Below are positions 16,471 to 25,583 of a stretch of DNA of 64,000 bases, one piece after another. The notes below the pieces were generated by a model, which worked only from the letters and a program-made list of their open reading frames with translations, did not search any database and was not told the DNA's origin. Each line of letters opens with the position of its first letter. The first letter of the stretch is position 1. Source of the stretch: Mariniphaga sp964559175 (lineage in GTDB: Bacteria > Bacteroidota > Bacteroidia > Bacteroidales > Prolixibacteraceae); contig CAZLGT010000016.1 in the NCBI GenBank assembly GCA_964559175.1, forward strand, positions 1 through 64,000, written 5' to 3'. The position numbers and the translations under genes were made by a program.

Positions 16471-18306
16471 ATGAATACACTGAATGAAACCGGCATGAAA
16501 TGGCTTCCCACCTCGCGAAAAGAGATGAAAGTGCGGGGATGGGAGCAACCCGATGTTATTTTGTTTACGGGCGATGCCTATATCGATCATCCTTCGTTTG
16601 GGGCGGCAGTTATTGGCCGGATACTGGAAGCCGAAGGGCTGAAAGTAGCCGTTGTGCCGCAGCCAAACTGGCAGGACGACCTGCGCGATTTTAAAAAGCT
16701 GGGGCCGCCGCGCCTGTTTTTTGCAGTTACTGCCGGAAACATGGACTCGATGGTGAACCATTACACCGCCAACAAGCGAAAACGCACCAACGATGCATAC
16801 ACTCCCGGTGGCCGAACCGGACAGCGACCGGATTATGCCACCATTGTATATTCTCAAATCCTGAAAAATCTCTTTCCCAATGTACCTCTGGTTATTGGCG
16901 GCATAGAAGCCTCGCTGCGCCGGGTAACGCATTTCGATTACTGGTCGGACGAGCTCAAACCCTCCATTTTGGCCGACACAACCGCCGACCTTCTGTTTTA
17001 CGGAATGGGAGAAAAATCGATTGCCGAATTTGCACGACTGGTTCAGCGCGGTGTGCCGGTTTCCAGCCTGACCAACCTTCCGCAAACAGCATTTCTGGTT
17101 GAAAAAGATACAGCTTATGCCACCCAAAAAGAGTGGCAGGAACTGGAACTGGCCTCGCACGAAACCTGCCTGAAAGACAAAAAAAGCTTTGCCCGCAATT
17201 TTATGCACATCGAGGAAGAATCGAACAAAATGGAGGCAAAAAAACTGGTGCAACAGGTGGCCGGGAAAAAAGTGGTGGTCAATCCGCCGTGGCCGGTTTT
17301 TTCGGAACAGGAAATCGACCGCGTTTACGACCTGCCCTACACCCGGCTCCCCCATCCTCGTTATCATGGAAAAGGGGCCATCCCGGCATACGAAATGATT
17401 CGCCATTCCATTAATATCCACCGGGGCTGTTTTGGCGGATGTACCTTTTGCACCATCTCGGCCCATCAGGGAAAATTCATTGCAAGCCGCTCCGAAAAAT
17501 CGATTTTGAAAGAGGTGGAAAAGGTAACTCAAATGCCCGGTTTCAAAGGCTATATTTCCGACCTGGGAGGCCCTTCGGCAAACATGTACAAAATGAAGGG
17601 TATTCACGAAGAAATATGCCGCAGGTGCAAACGGGCATCCTGCATTTTTCCGTCTGTCTGCAAAAACCTGAACACCAGTCACAAACCCATGCTTGAATTG
17701 TATGAAAAAGTACGAAAAAACCCGAATGTAAAAAAAGCGTTCGTGGGCAGCGGAATCCGGTACGATCTGATTCTGGAAAAAACAGGTAACGGGGAAACCG
17801 ATAAAATAAACCGGCAGTATTTGCGCGAAGTGATTAAACACCATGTATCGGGAAGGCTGAAAGTGGCGCCAGAACATACCTCCGACGAAGTACTGAAGTT
17901 TATGCGGAAACCCTCGTTCAAACTTTTTGAGGAACTCAACCGCGAATTCATAAAAATAAACCGGGAGGAAAAGCTCGATCAGCAGCTTATCCCCTATTTC
18001 ATTTCGAGCCACCCGGGAAGCAGGCCCGAAGATATGGCAAACCTGGCCATTCAAACAAAAAATATGAATTTCAGGTTGGAACAGGTACAGGATTTTACCC
18101 CCACACCCATGACGCTGGCTACGGTCATCTACTATTCGGGTTACCATCCCTACACCATGGAAAAAGTATATACCGCACGAAACCAAAAAGCTAAACGCGA
18201 CCAGCGAAAATTCTTCTTCTGGTACAAACGCGAATACCGGAAATCCATCCTTCAGGAATTAAAACAAAAAGGACGGGAAGATTTGATTAAGCAACTGTTT
18301 CGGTGA
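16471..18306 (+). CDS. YgiQ family radical SAM protein
   Basis: 611 residues. The N-terminal region (VILFTGDAYIDHPSFGAAVIGR) is a B12-binding-like YgiQ domain, and the radical SAM cluster is CFGGCTFC (C320, C324, C327), the Cx3Cx2C that binds a 4Fe-4S cluster. The C-terminus (FTPTPMTLATVIYYSG, then QKAKRDQRKFFFW) is characteristic of UPF0313/YgiQ. The substrate of the family is unknown. Monocistronic, divergent from the acyltransferase gene. A minus-strand open frame of 612 codons covers most of it and is an antisense shadow. Confidence 0.92.
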   Translation: MNTLNETGMKWLPTSRKEMKVRGWEQPDVILFTGDAYIDHPSFGAAVIGRILEAEGLKVAVVPQPNWQDDLRDFKKLGPPRLFFAVTAGNMDSMVNHYTANKRKRTNDAYTPGGRTGQRPDYATIVYSQILKNLFPNVPLVIGGIEASLRRVTHFDYWSDELKPSILADTTADLLFYGMGEKSIAEFARLVQRGVPVSSLTNLPQTAFLVEKDTAYATQKEWQELELASHETCLKDKKSFARNFMHIEEESNKMEAKKLVQQVAGKKVVVNPPWPVFSEQEIDRVYDLPYTRLPHPRYHGKGAIPAYEMIRHSINIHRGCFGGCTFCTISAHQGKFIASRSEKSILKEVEKVTQMPGFKGYISDLGGPSANMYKMKGIHEEICRRCKRASCIFPSVCKNLNTSHKPMLELYEKVRKNPNVKKAFVGSGIRYDLILEKTGNGETDKINRQYLREVIKHHVSGRLKVAPEHTSDEVLKFMRKPSFKLFEELNREFIKINREEKLDQQLIPYFISSHPGSRPEDMANLAIQTKNMNFRLEQVQDFTPTPMTLATVIYYSGYHPYTMEKVYTARNQKAKRDQRKFFFWYKREYRKSILQELKQKGREDLIKQLFR

Positions 18307-18328
18307 AGCCTTCCGAAAAATACTTGCC

Positions 18329-18348
18329 AAAAAAAAGGCGTTTTTTTT
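18329..18348 (+). terminator. Weak A8-GGCG-T8 hairpin after ygiQ
   Basis: Eight A (18329-18336), GGCG, eight T (18341-18348), beginning 22 nt past the ygiQ stop. The stem is only A-T pairs but ends in a U tract, so it may be a weak intrinsic terminator. Confidence 0.35.
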
Positions 18349-18386
18349 ATAAATCTTGCTACATTTAACACAAAAAATAATTCATT

Positions 18387-19142
18387 ATGAAAAAATTAGT
18401 TCCTGTTTTCTTATTAATATTCCTCCTTTCGGTTTCATGTGCCGAACTGATGCAGATTGCGCAGCAAACGATGGACGAAGACCGACCACTTACGCAAACC
18501 GAAGTTATTGCGGGGTTGAAAGAGGCGTTGATTGTGGGCACTGAAAAATCGGTTGACATTTTGGGCAAAACCGACGGGTATTATAAAGATGAACTGGTTA
18601 AAATTCTTTTACCGCCCGAGGCAGATATCATCGTCAACAACATTGGCAGGATCCCCGGAGGCCAGCAGTTGCTTGAGGATGTACTGCTGAGCATTAACCG
18701 GGCAGCCGAAGATGCCGTTTCGGAAGCCAAACCTATATTTGTGAACAGCATTAGAAGCATGACCATTACCGATGCCGTGGGAATTTTGAGGGGCGAAAAC
18801 AATGCAGCCACACAGTATTTACATCGCACCACCTACAATGGTCTCGTTGACTTGTACCGGCCAAAAATTCAAACTTCGCTCGACAAAAAACTGGTGGGCA
18901 ATGTTTCAACGGCACAAAGCTGGAATACCCTTACCACAAAATGGAATGAGGCAGCCAACTCCCTGGTAGGCCAAATTGCCGGACTGAAACCGGTGGATAC
19001 ACAACTGGATCTATTTCTTACCGAAAAAGCACTGGATGGGTTGTTCCTGAAAATTGAAAACGAAGAAAAACTGATTAGAGAAGACCCTGTGGCCCGCGTT
19101 ACCAACCTCTTAAAGAGGGTGTTTGGCTCGGTTGACACATAA
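18387..19142 (+). CDS. DUF4197 lipoprotein
   Basis: 251 residues with a lipoprotein signal peptide: MKK, a hydrophobic run, and a lipobox with the lipidated Cys at 18 (LLSVSC). The mature part is largely helical and matches DUF4197 (blocks GLKEALIVGTEKSVD, then LPPEA, then ITDAVGILRG, then ATQYLHR). The family is envelope-located, common in Bacteroidota and Proteobacteria, and has no known function. Monocistronic, with unrelated neighbours. Confidence 0.88.
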   Translation: MKKLVPVFLLIFLLSVSCAELMQIAQQTMDEDRPLTQTEVIAGLKEALIVGTEKSVDILGKTDGYYKDELVKILLPPEADIIVNNIGRIPGGQQLLEDVLLSINRAAEDAVSEAKPIFVNSIRSMTITDAVGILRGENNAATQYLHRTTYNGLVDLYRPKIQTSLDKKLVGNVSTAQSWNTLTTKWNEAANSLVGQIAGLKPVDTQLDLFLTEKALDGLFLKIENEEKLIREDPVARVTNLLKRVFGSVDT

Positions 19143-19283
19143 AAATGATTTTTTTTAGTTTCTAAAGCATATTCGTGTGTTATATTAAATTTTAATTGCT
19201 ACTTTGGATTTAAAGAAATCAACATATATTTTGTAATAAATTGTAACTGACAAAAAGTTTCTAACCCATTAAAACTGATTGCC

Positions 19284-19700
19284 ATGAGACTCGAATTTCA
19301 AAGAATTGAAGAAGCTAACGATTTACTGAACCAACTGATTGAACATCATCCGCAGGCGATTTTCCTTGCCGATCATAATTTCAAAATAAAATATTTTAAC
19401 AAGGCATTTCAGAAACTCACGAAAAGCGACAAAGGCGATATACTGGATCATGAGTTTTGCGAAATTATGGGATGTACACAGCGGGGTAAAATCATTGATT
19501 CAGCCAACCAATTTTGCAAACACTGCCAAATGAGGGAGTTGCTTTCGGGTTCAAACCTTTCGGAACTGGTTTTAATACGGGATTTTTATATTCACAATAA
19601 AATAGTTACCAAGCATTTACATATAGATGCCCACCGGGTTATCATGCGGGGCCAAAAATACCGGCTGGTGGTTATCGACGACCGAACGCAAAAACATTAG
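19284..19700 (+). CDS. Stand-alone PAS-domain protein with four-cysteine motif
   Basis: 138 residues, essentially one PAS domain (IFLADHNFKIKYFNKAFQKLT is the PAS core). Four cysteines, C59, C64, C78 and C81, form a Cx4C-x13-CxxC cluster followed by MREL, a pattern also found in Cys-rich PAS domains of some sensor kinases, which suggests metal or redox sensing (inference). There is no output domain, so it would act through a partner. Its end overlaps the convergent radical SAM gene by 4 bases. Confidence 0.75.
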   Translation: MRLEFQRIEEANDLLNQLIEHHPQAIFLADHNFKIKYFNKAFQKLTKSDKGDILDHEFCEIMGCTQRGKIIDSANQFCKHCQMRELLSGSNLSELVLIRDFYIHNKIVTKHLHIDAHRVIMRGQKYRLVVIDDRTQKH

Positions 19701-20638
19701 TAGAAGCGTCCCTGCCAGGTATCTCTTTCTTTCAGCCGTTTTTCAACCTTTGCCACAAATTCAAAATTCTTAAGTCCCCATTTGGGAGCAATCAGCATTT
19801 CGGGTGGCGCCTGGCTGATAAACCGTTCCACAATGATTTCAGGGTTCAGCAATTCCAGGTAATCCACTACCAGATCAATATATTCTTCGGCAGAAAACAG
19901 ATGAAACTGCTCCGGGTTTTTCCGGAACTGTTTTTCCATTGCCGTACCTTTATGAATTTGCAACTGGTGCAGCTTCAGGTTTTTTACCGGCAGTTTTGAA
20001 ATCACCCGCGCCTGCTCCAGACAGTCGGACCGGGTTTCGCCGGGTAACCCCAGAATGAGGTGTGCACAATTATTAATTCCACGCCTGGCCGTTTGTTCCA
20101 ATGCCCAAACCGACTCAGCAAATGTATGCCCGCGGTTCATCTTTTCCAGCGATTGATCGAGGTGCGATTCCAGCCCAAATTCCACCATCACGTAAACCTT
20201 CTGCCCTAACTCAGCCAGGTAATCCAGCAGTTCATCACTGATGGCATCGGGCCGGGTGGAAATAACAAGGCCCACAATTTTTGGATGCCGGAGTGCTTCT
20301 TCGTAAAGCGGAATCAAATCTTCCAGCGGTGCCCAGGTGCTGGTATATGCCTGAAAATAGGCAAGAAACCGCATCGACTTGTATTTCTTTTCGAAAAATT
20401 GAATGCCCTGCTGTACCTGATGGCTCACCGAATTTTCGAGGTTGCAGTAGGTGGGTTTAAACGTTTTGTTGTTGCAATAGCTACAGCCACCCCTCCCTTT
20501 GGTGCCATCGCGGTTCGGACAGCTAAAACCGCCGTCAACCGAAACCTTCTGCACCCGTTCTGAAAACAAATTACGGAAATAGGTGGGAAAATCGTTGTAT
20601 CGTTTTGTGTGCCCCCAAATTTTCATTTGTTGTGTCAT
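19697..20638 (-). CDS. TIGR01212 (YhcC-like) radical SAM protein
   Basis: 313 residues. Iron-sulfur cysteines lie in the family's unusual long spacing, C40, C52 and C55 (FSCPNRDG, then GGCSYCNN), and blocks such as STRPDAISDELLDYL and HLILGLPGETR match TIGR01212 proteins. The reaction is unknown. Its ATG overlaps the stop of a ParE-like toxin gene (ATGA), which is odd for a housekeeping gene and means it may be co-translated with a toxin-antitoxin pair. M at residue 5 is an alternative start. Confidence 0.9.
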   Translation of the reverse strand: MTQQMKIWGHTKRYNDFPTYFRNLFSERVQKVSVDGGFSCPNRDGTKGRGGCSYCNNKTFKPTYCNLENSVSHQVQQGIQFFEKKYKSMRFLAYFQAYTSTWAPLEDLIPLYEEALRHPKIVGLVISTRPDAISDELLDYLAELGQKVYVMVEFGLESHLDQSLEKMNRGHTFAESVWALEQTARRGINNCAHLILGLPGETRSDCLEQARVISKLPVKNLKLHQLQIHKGTAMEKQFRKNPEQFHLFSAEEYIDLVVDYLELLNPEIIVERFISQAPPEMLIAPKWGLKNFEFVAKVEKRLKERDTWQGRFY

Positions 20639-20949
20639 TTTACCTTCCGGAATTTAATTTCTCTCCTGGATAAATCTCTTGCAGAATGATGGACGGTTAA
20701 AATATCAATTTGAGAAGGGGATACAATTTTGTAGATAATTCGGTAATTTCCTTCAATTAATTCCCGAATCTCCGGTCTTTCAAATTCAGGTACTTTTCTT
20801 CCAATTTTTTTGTGTGATTTAAGAATTTTTATCCTGGATTTTATTCTTAAAACTTGCAACTTAGCATATTGAACAGAATCTTTGGAAATATATTCAGCAA
20901 TACCCTTCAAATCACCTATTCCCTGCCTGGTCCATTTTATTTGAACCAT
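20635..20949 (-). CDS. RelE/ParE-family toxin
   Basis: 104 residues with the ParE/RelE layout: an N-terminal helix pair (DLKGIAEYISKDS..YAKLQVLRIKSRI), a central GRKVPEF and RELIEGNYRIIYKI, then ILTVHHSARDL. Toxins of this fold inhibit gyrase (ParE) or cut mRNA on the ribosome (RelE); which applies here cannot be decided. The gene overlaps its antitoxin by 13 bases and the radical SAM gene by 4. The family is clear and the frame intact. Confidence 0.88.
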   Translation of the reverse strand: MVQIKWTRQGIGDLKGIAEYISKDSVQYAKLQVLRIKSRIKILKSHKKIGRKVPEFERPEIRELIEGNYRIIYKIVSPSQIDILTVHHSARDLSRREIKFRKVK

Positions 20950-21119
20950 TTTTCAATTTCTATATCCAACTCTTCTTCTGAAATAACTTCTCCATTGTTT
21001 GACTGCCGGATTCCCCTTTCTGTTTTCTCCACAAGTATCAACTTGTCAACAAAATCATCAATGGAAATTTCCTCGGGAAAATTTTCAATTACCTCTTTTA
21101 TTTTAGTTTTTGTAAGCAT
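20937..21119 (-). CDS. Antitoxin of the ParE-like pair
   Basis: A 60-residue protein starting at the ATG at 21119 (an upstream TTG at 21149 is less likely). Highly acidic C-terminus (SEEELDIEIEKWFK) and a short helical N-terminus, as in small Bacteroidota antitoxins encoded just before ParE/RelE toxins. It overlaps the toxin start. I recognise no named DNA-binding fold. It should neutralise the toxin by binding and may repress the operon. Confidence 0.78.
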   Translation of the reverse strand: MLTKTKIKEVIENFPEEISIDDFVDKLILVEKTERGIRQSNNGEVISEEELDIEIEKWFK

Positions 21120-21271
21120 TTTCAATTCTTCAGTAAATATTGACGGCAATTTACCATTTTCTTTTTATACGTGTTAAAAAATAATTGAAAACTTTACTGA
21201 AACAAAGTACTGTAAAATTTTCAAAACAAAATCTTATTTCTATTTTTAGATTTGGATTAAAATACGAAACT

Positions 21272-22801
21272 ATGTTCTCTCAAAAAGATGAAAACCAGAT
21301 AAAACAACGCGGAAGCAACCCCGATGTTGTAAAAAAACAGATTGAAAATTTCAAAAAAGGCTTTCCTTACCTGAAAGTAACCGAGGCTGCCACAGTGGGT
21401 AATGGCATTATAAAACTCGGCAACAAAGAGGTAGAGGGAAATGCTGAAAAATTTGATCGCCAGGTGGAAGCCGGGATAAAACCCCTGAAGTTTGTTCCGG
21501 CATCGGGGGCAGCCAGCCGCATGTTTAAGGCACTTTTTGAAGCCCTCGATTCGTGCAAAAAAGATCCGGATCCTGACACGGCACTGGCCAAAAATGCAGC
21601 AGCGCGTCAATTCCTGGTAAACAAAGAAAAATTTGCTTTTTTCAACGATCTGGAACAAATGGTGGGCGAAAAAAGCGCAGAAAAAAACTGCCGTAGCTGG
21701 ATTGATTTCCTGCTGAACGAAAAAGGCCTGAATTACGGGTCGCTGCCCAAAGGCCTGCTCAAGTTTCACAAATACCCCAATGGCGAACGAACTCCCTTTG
21801 AAGAGCACATGGTAGAGGGCGCCAGCTACTCCAGGGACAATAAAAACGTAGTTCGGCTGCATTTTACAGTTTCTCCGGAGCACCAGGAAGCATTCGAAGA
21901 ACTTCTGAAAAAAGTGAAATCGCGCTATGAAAAAGATATGGGGATTACCTTCGAAGTAACCTTCAGCATTCAAAAACCTTCTACCGACACCCTTGCGGTT
22001 GATTTGGAAAACAACCCCTATCGCGAACCCGACGGCAGTCTGCTGTTTAGGCCCGGCGGACATGGTGCCCTTATTGAAAACCTGAACGACCTGGATGCAG
22101 ACCTTATTTTCATAAAAAACATCGACAATGTAGTGCCCGACCGTATGAAACAACCCACCATCGCCTATAAAAAAGCATTGGCGGGTGTATTGCTGAAATA
22201 CCAGGACAAAATTTTCAGGTACCAAAAAATGCTGAACGAACGGCACCACGCCACCCTTGAAAGCGGAATCCTGGCCGAAGCAGCCAATTTTCTGGAAAAT
22301 ACGCTGAACACAAAACCGGCCAATAACCAGTATTATACGGAAAAGGAAGAACTTTTTCATTACCTGAAAGAAAAATACAACCGCCCGGTGCGGGTATGCG
22401 GCATGGTAAAAAATGAAGGAGAACCCGGCGGCGGGCCGTTTTGGGCTGAAAACGCCGATGGCACTGTTTCGCTGCAAATTGCCGAAAGCTCGCAAATCGA
22501 CCCGGACAGCGTTCAGCAGCAAGCCATTTTAAAACATGCCACCCATTTCAATCCGGTAGATTTGGTTTGCGCCACAAAAAATTACAAAGGAGAAAAATAC
22601 GATCTGACCATGTTTACCGATCCAGCCACCGGCTTCATCTCAAAAAAATCGAAAGACGGGAATGAGCTGAAAGCACAGGAATTGCCGGGGCTTTGGAACG
22701 GCGCCATGAGCAACTGGAACACCCTTTTCGTGGAAGTGCCGGCAGAAACGTTCAATCCGGTGAAAACCGTCAACGATTTGTTAAGGGAACAACACCTTTA
22801 A
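21272..22801 (+). CDS. DUF4301 family protein
   Basis: 509 residues from the ATG at 21272 (MFSQKDENQIKQRG); the frame extends upstream without a good start. Conserved blocks of DUF4301 are visible: PLKFVPASGAASRMFK near residue 65, FRPGGHGALIENLND and DLIFIKNIDNVVPD in the middle, and MVKNEGEPGGGPFW later. The SGAASRM and GGHG segments resemble nucleotidyltransferase loops, so a sugar-nucleotide enzyme is possible (inference). Typical of Bacteroidota, function not established. Monocistronic. Confidence 0.85.
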   Translation: MFSQKDENQIKQRGSNPDVVKKQIENFKKGFPYLKVTEAATVGNGIIKLGNKEVEGNAEKFDRQVEAGIKPLKFVPASGAASRMFKALFEALDSCKKDPDPDTALAKNAAARQFLVNKEKFAFFNDLEQMVGEKSAEKNCRSWIDFLLNEKGLNYGSLPKGLLKFHKYPNGERTPFEEHMVEGASYSRDNKNVVRLHFTVSPEHQEAFEELLKKVKSRYEKDMGITFEVTFSIQKPSTDTLAVDLENNPYREPDGSLLFRPGGHGALIENLNDLDADLIFIKNIDNVVPDRMKQPTIAYKKALAGVLLKYQDKIFRYQKMLNERHHATLESGILAEAANFLENTLNTKPANNQYYTEKEELFHYLKEKYNRPVRVCGMVKNEGEPGGGPFWAENADGTVSLQIAESSQIDPDSVQQQAILKHATHFNPVDLVCATKNYKGEKYDLTMFTDPATGFISKKSKDGNELKAQELPGLWNGAMSNWNTLFVEVPAETFNPVKTVNDLLREQHL

Positions 22802-22864
22802 ACAAAGGATACTTCTTTATTCGGTGTGAATTGTTAATTTCGCAGTTTGATTTTTGGAGGTTGA

Positions 22865-24292
22865 ATGAACAAGGAAGAACGAAGTTATTTAAGTGAAGAG
22901 AACATCAGCGATGCGCTTAGCCGGTTCAAAAGGTCGCTGGCTATGGGCAGAAAAAGCTATTTCGATGTTTCTGAATTCGAGGGAATTGTAGAATACCTTC
23001 TGGATGAAGGAGATATCAATGCCTCGGAAATTGCAGCACGCCAGGGAATACAAATTCACCCCGGAGCAGTTCCGCTGCAGCTTAAATACGCACAGGTGCT
23101 TCTGAGCAAAGGCAAATTTCAAAACGCCCTGAAATACCTCGAACTGGCCGAACAGGTAGAACGAACGAATCCTGACATTTACCTCATGAAAGGATCGGCC
23201 TGGCTGGAAACAGGTGACGAAAAACAGGCTGAAAAGTCCTTTGCAAAAGCCCTGAAATATGCCGGTACCGAAAAAGATGACATCCTCTACCATGTTGGTG
23301 CAAGCTACATTCAAACAGGCGACATTAAAAAAGCAATTGAATATTTTGAGCGGGCACTGAAAATAAATCCTGAAAATGAAATGGCGCTGTACGACCTTGG
23401 CTTTTTCAGTGACCAGGAGGGAGAATACCCAAAAAGTATTGAATATTACAACCGGTATCTCGATATCGATCCGTTCAATTTTTCGATATGGTTCAACCTG
23501 GGCATTTCCCACAACAAATCGGGAAATTTCGTAAAAGCCATCGAGGCGTATGAGTTTGCCCTGGCACTGAACGAAGATTTCGACCAGTCGCTGTTCAACA
23601 TTGGAAATGCTTACGCCAATGCCGGGCAGTTTGGCAAGGCAATTGAAAAATATACCGAATACCTCGAATTTGACCCTGAAAATGACGATGCCTGGTGCTA
23701 CATTGGCGAATGCTACCTCAACCTCGACAACCATGCTCAGGCCGAATACTATTATCAAAAAGCCATTAAAATCAATCCGGAAAATGACACAGCCTGGTTT
23801 GGCGTGGGACTGATTATGTGGGTGGAGAAAAAGTGGAAGCAAAGCCTTGTTTTCATTAAAAAAGCCCTGGAAATTGACCATTCAAACCCCGAGTACTGGA
23901 TTACACTTGCCAAAGTTTACAATGACCACAACAAACCGGTGGAAGCTGAAAAAGCGCTGATAAAAGCAGCGGAACTGGAAGCCGAAAATACCGAAATCTG
24001 GTTAACCTGGGTTGACCTTTTCATGAAATTTGACGAACTGGATAATGCCATACGCATTCTGAATACCGGTCTGAAAAAGAACGACGACTCCCTGCTGAAG
24101 TACCGCATGGTGAGCCTGTTGCTTATGAAAAAACAGGAAAAGAAAGCATTGGAATTACTGACGAAAGCCATGGAACAGGAATTTATTCAAATCAATTACC
24201 TGTTCGACATATACCCCAAAGCACTAAAAAACAAACGACTGTTAAAATTCGTTGAAGATTTCAGGGGAAATAACCTGATAAAGAAACCCTAA
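22865..24292 (+). CDS. Tetratricopeptide repeat protein
   Basis: 475 residues with about ten to eleven TPR units between residues 60 and 440 (for example FNLGISHNKSGNFVKAIEAYEFALAL and WCYIGECYLNLDNHAQAEYYYQKAI). No signal peptide or membrane segment, so probably a cytoplasmic scaffold. The N-terminus (residues 1-55) contains the only non-repeat part. Such proteins are common in Bacteroidota without assigned function. It ends 21 nt before the end of the convergent lipase gene; a small GGTTG/CAACC stem lies between them. Confidence 0.88.
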   Translation: MNKEERSYLSEENISDALSRFKRSLAMGRKSYFDVSEFEGIVEYLLDEGDINASEIAARQGIQIHPGAVPLQLKYAQVLLSKGKFQNALKYLELAEQVERTNPDIYLMKGSAWLETGDEKQAEKSFAKALKYAGTEKDDILYHVGASYIQTGDIKKAIEYFERALKINPENEMALYDLGFFSDQEGEYPKSIEYYNRYLDIDPFNFSIWFNLGISHNKSGNFVKAIEAYEFALALNEDFDQSLFNIGNAYANAGQFGKAIEKYTEYLEFDPENDDAWCYIGECYLNLDNHAQAEYYYQKAIKINPENDTAWFGVGLIMWVEKKWKQSLVFIKKALEIDHSNPEYWITLAKVYNDHNKPVEAEKALIKAAELEAENTEIWLTWVDLFMKFDELDNAIRILNTGLKKNDDSLLKYRMVSLLLMKKQEKKALELLTKAMEQEFIQINYLFDIYPKALKNKRLLKFVEDFRGNNLIKKP

Positions 24293-24313
24293 GCCGGTTG
24301 CAGAAAATCAACC

Positions 24314-25543
24314 CTACTCTGTAAGATCCAAAAACCATTTAATGGCAAACAAACCTGCCGGAACAATTCCCTGTGTATGGTCTGCATCCAGTATTTCCAC
24401 CAGCTGCACCTGTGTAGCTCCTTTCTGATGAAACTCATCCACTATATTTTCAGAAACCGGAAACGGAACAAATGTATCGGCATTTCCGTGAGTAATGCGG
24501 GTAGGCGTGGATGTATTCCATGCAGCAATACTGTTGGCTTCAAGCGCCTGCATCAACGGGGTAAAGGTTGTGTCGGTGCTGTAATTCAACCGGTAATTTT
24601 CTGTAAAAAGCTCTTCCACCGAAGTCGTTAAAAATTCGTTGATCTCAGCACCGGAAAGGGTTCCGTCAAACAAGGTCGGCACAATGGAATCGTAGGGATA
24701 ATTAAAAACAGAATCGATGGGAGTAAACATTTCATCCAGATTCATATAACTGTTGAACATGTATGCTGTAAAATAAGGCATCGGATAAGTTTCCAGGCTC
24801 AGAATGTATTCATTAATGAAACCCAAATCGTAAGGACCTGCGCCGGGTGAACTGGCTTTCAGGTTGAATTCTCCCGAATGTTCTGTCTCAATGGCTTTTT
24901 GCACCTGCATGGTTGCCCACCCGCCCTGCGAATAGCCAGCCAGATACAAATCGTTGTTTACCGGAATATCCCGAACAACAGCCAGCTCCTTTACCGCCCG
25001 CAGCATGTCGAGCACGGATTGCACCGTAGATTCTTTGTGCAGGTATGGATGGAACATGTTATCCGATGAACCAAATCCCAGATAATCGGGCAGTGCAATA
25101 ACAAAGCCGGTGGAAGCAATGGCTTCGAGAAGCACATATAGTTCGAAGTTTGGATTCACTGAAGGTGCATTGCTGTGCAGGGTATTTGTGCCGTTTTGGT
25201 AACTGATTACCGGAAACGACCCTTCGCCGGTGGGTACACTTACCAGCCCGCTGGCAATTTTAGGCTCGCCGTTGAAAGTGGTTTTATAGGTAATTTTATA
25301 AATGATAATTCCATGACTTACCCTGTCGCTTACCTGTTCCATGTCCGGATACTGCTTTACCAATTCACTAAACATACTTTCAACCAACACCGGCAGCATG
25401 GATCGAACCATTTCGTAACTTACCAGATAATTGGTATCCGGTTCATCGTCATCGTCTTTAAACCAGTTGTGACATCCGGTAAAACTGAATAGCAGCAGTG
25501 CAACAATAATTCCTTTTAAAAAACTTCTTACTTTCATCTTCAT
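24314..25543 (-). CDS. Secreted lipase-like alpha/beta-hydrolase lipoprotein
   Basis: 409 residues from the M at 25543. A signal peptide with lipobox LLFSFTGC (Cys 24) is followed by an acidic linker (DDDDEPD), which fits the surface-exposure signal of Bacteroidota lipoproteins. The fold is alpha/beta hydrolase: nucleophile elbow GYSQGG (Ser about 205), a candidate acid in GNADTFVPF and His in DADHTQG. It resembles secretory lipases/esterases of the LIP type. Probably acts outside the cell on esters; the substrate is unknown. It lies 40 nt downstream of the large AsmA-like gene on the same strand. Confidence 0.83.
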   Translation of the reverse strand: MKMKVRSFLKGIIVALLLFSFTGCHNWFKDDDDEPDTNYLVSYEMVRSMLPVLVESMFSELVKQYPDMEQVSDRVSHGIIIYKITYKTTFNGEPKIASGLVSVPTGEGSFPVISYQNGTNTLHSNAPSVNPNFELYVLLEAIASTGFVIALPDYLGFGSSDNMFHPYLHKESTVQSVLDMLRAVKELAVVRDIPVNNDLYLAGYSQGGWATMQVQKAIETEHSGEFNLKASSPGAGPYDLGFINEYILSLETYPMPYFTAYMFNSYMNLDEMFTPIDSVFNYPYDSIVPTLFDGTLSGAEINEFLTTSVEELFTENYRLNYSTDTTFTPLMQALEANSIAAWNTSTPTRITHGNADTFVPFPVSENIVDEFHQKGATQVQLVEILDADHTQGIVPAGLFAIKWFLDLTE

Positions 25544-25583
25544 GGCAATTTTCCCCAAAAATACAAAAAATTCAACACTCACA

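Noticed and set aside
16348..18186. A 612-codon open frame on the minus strand
   Set aside because: It lies antisense to ygiQ, whose radical SAM motifs are unmistakable, and its product is a low-complexity-like string rich in Phe, His and Cys with no family resemblance.
21257..23881. Long minus-strand frames of 421 and 330 codons
   Set aside because: They are antisense shadows of the DUF4301 and TPR genes, with composition that mirrors those genes.
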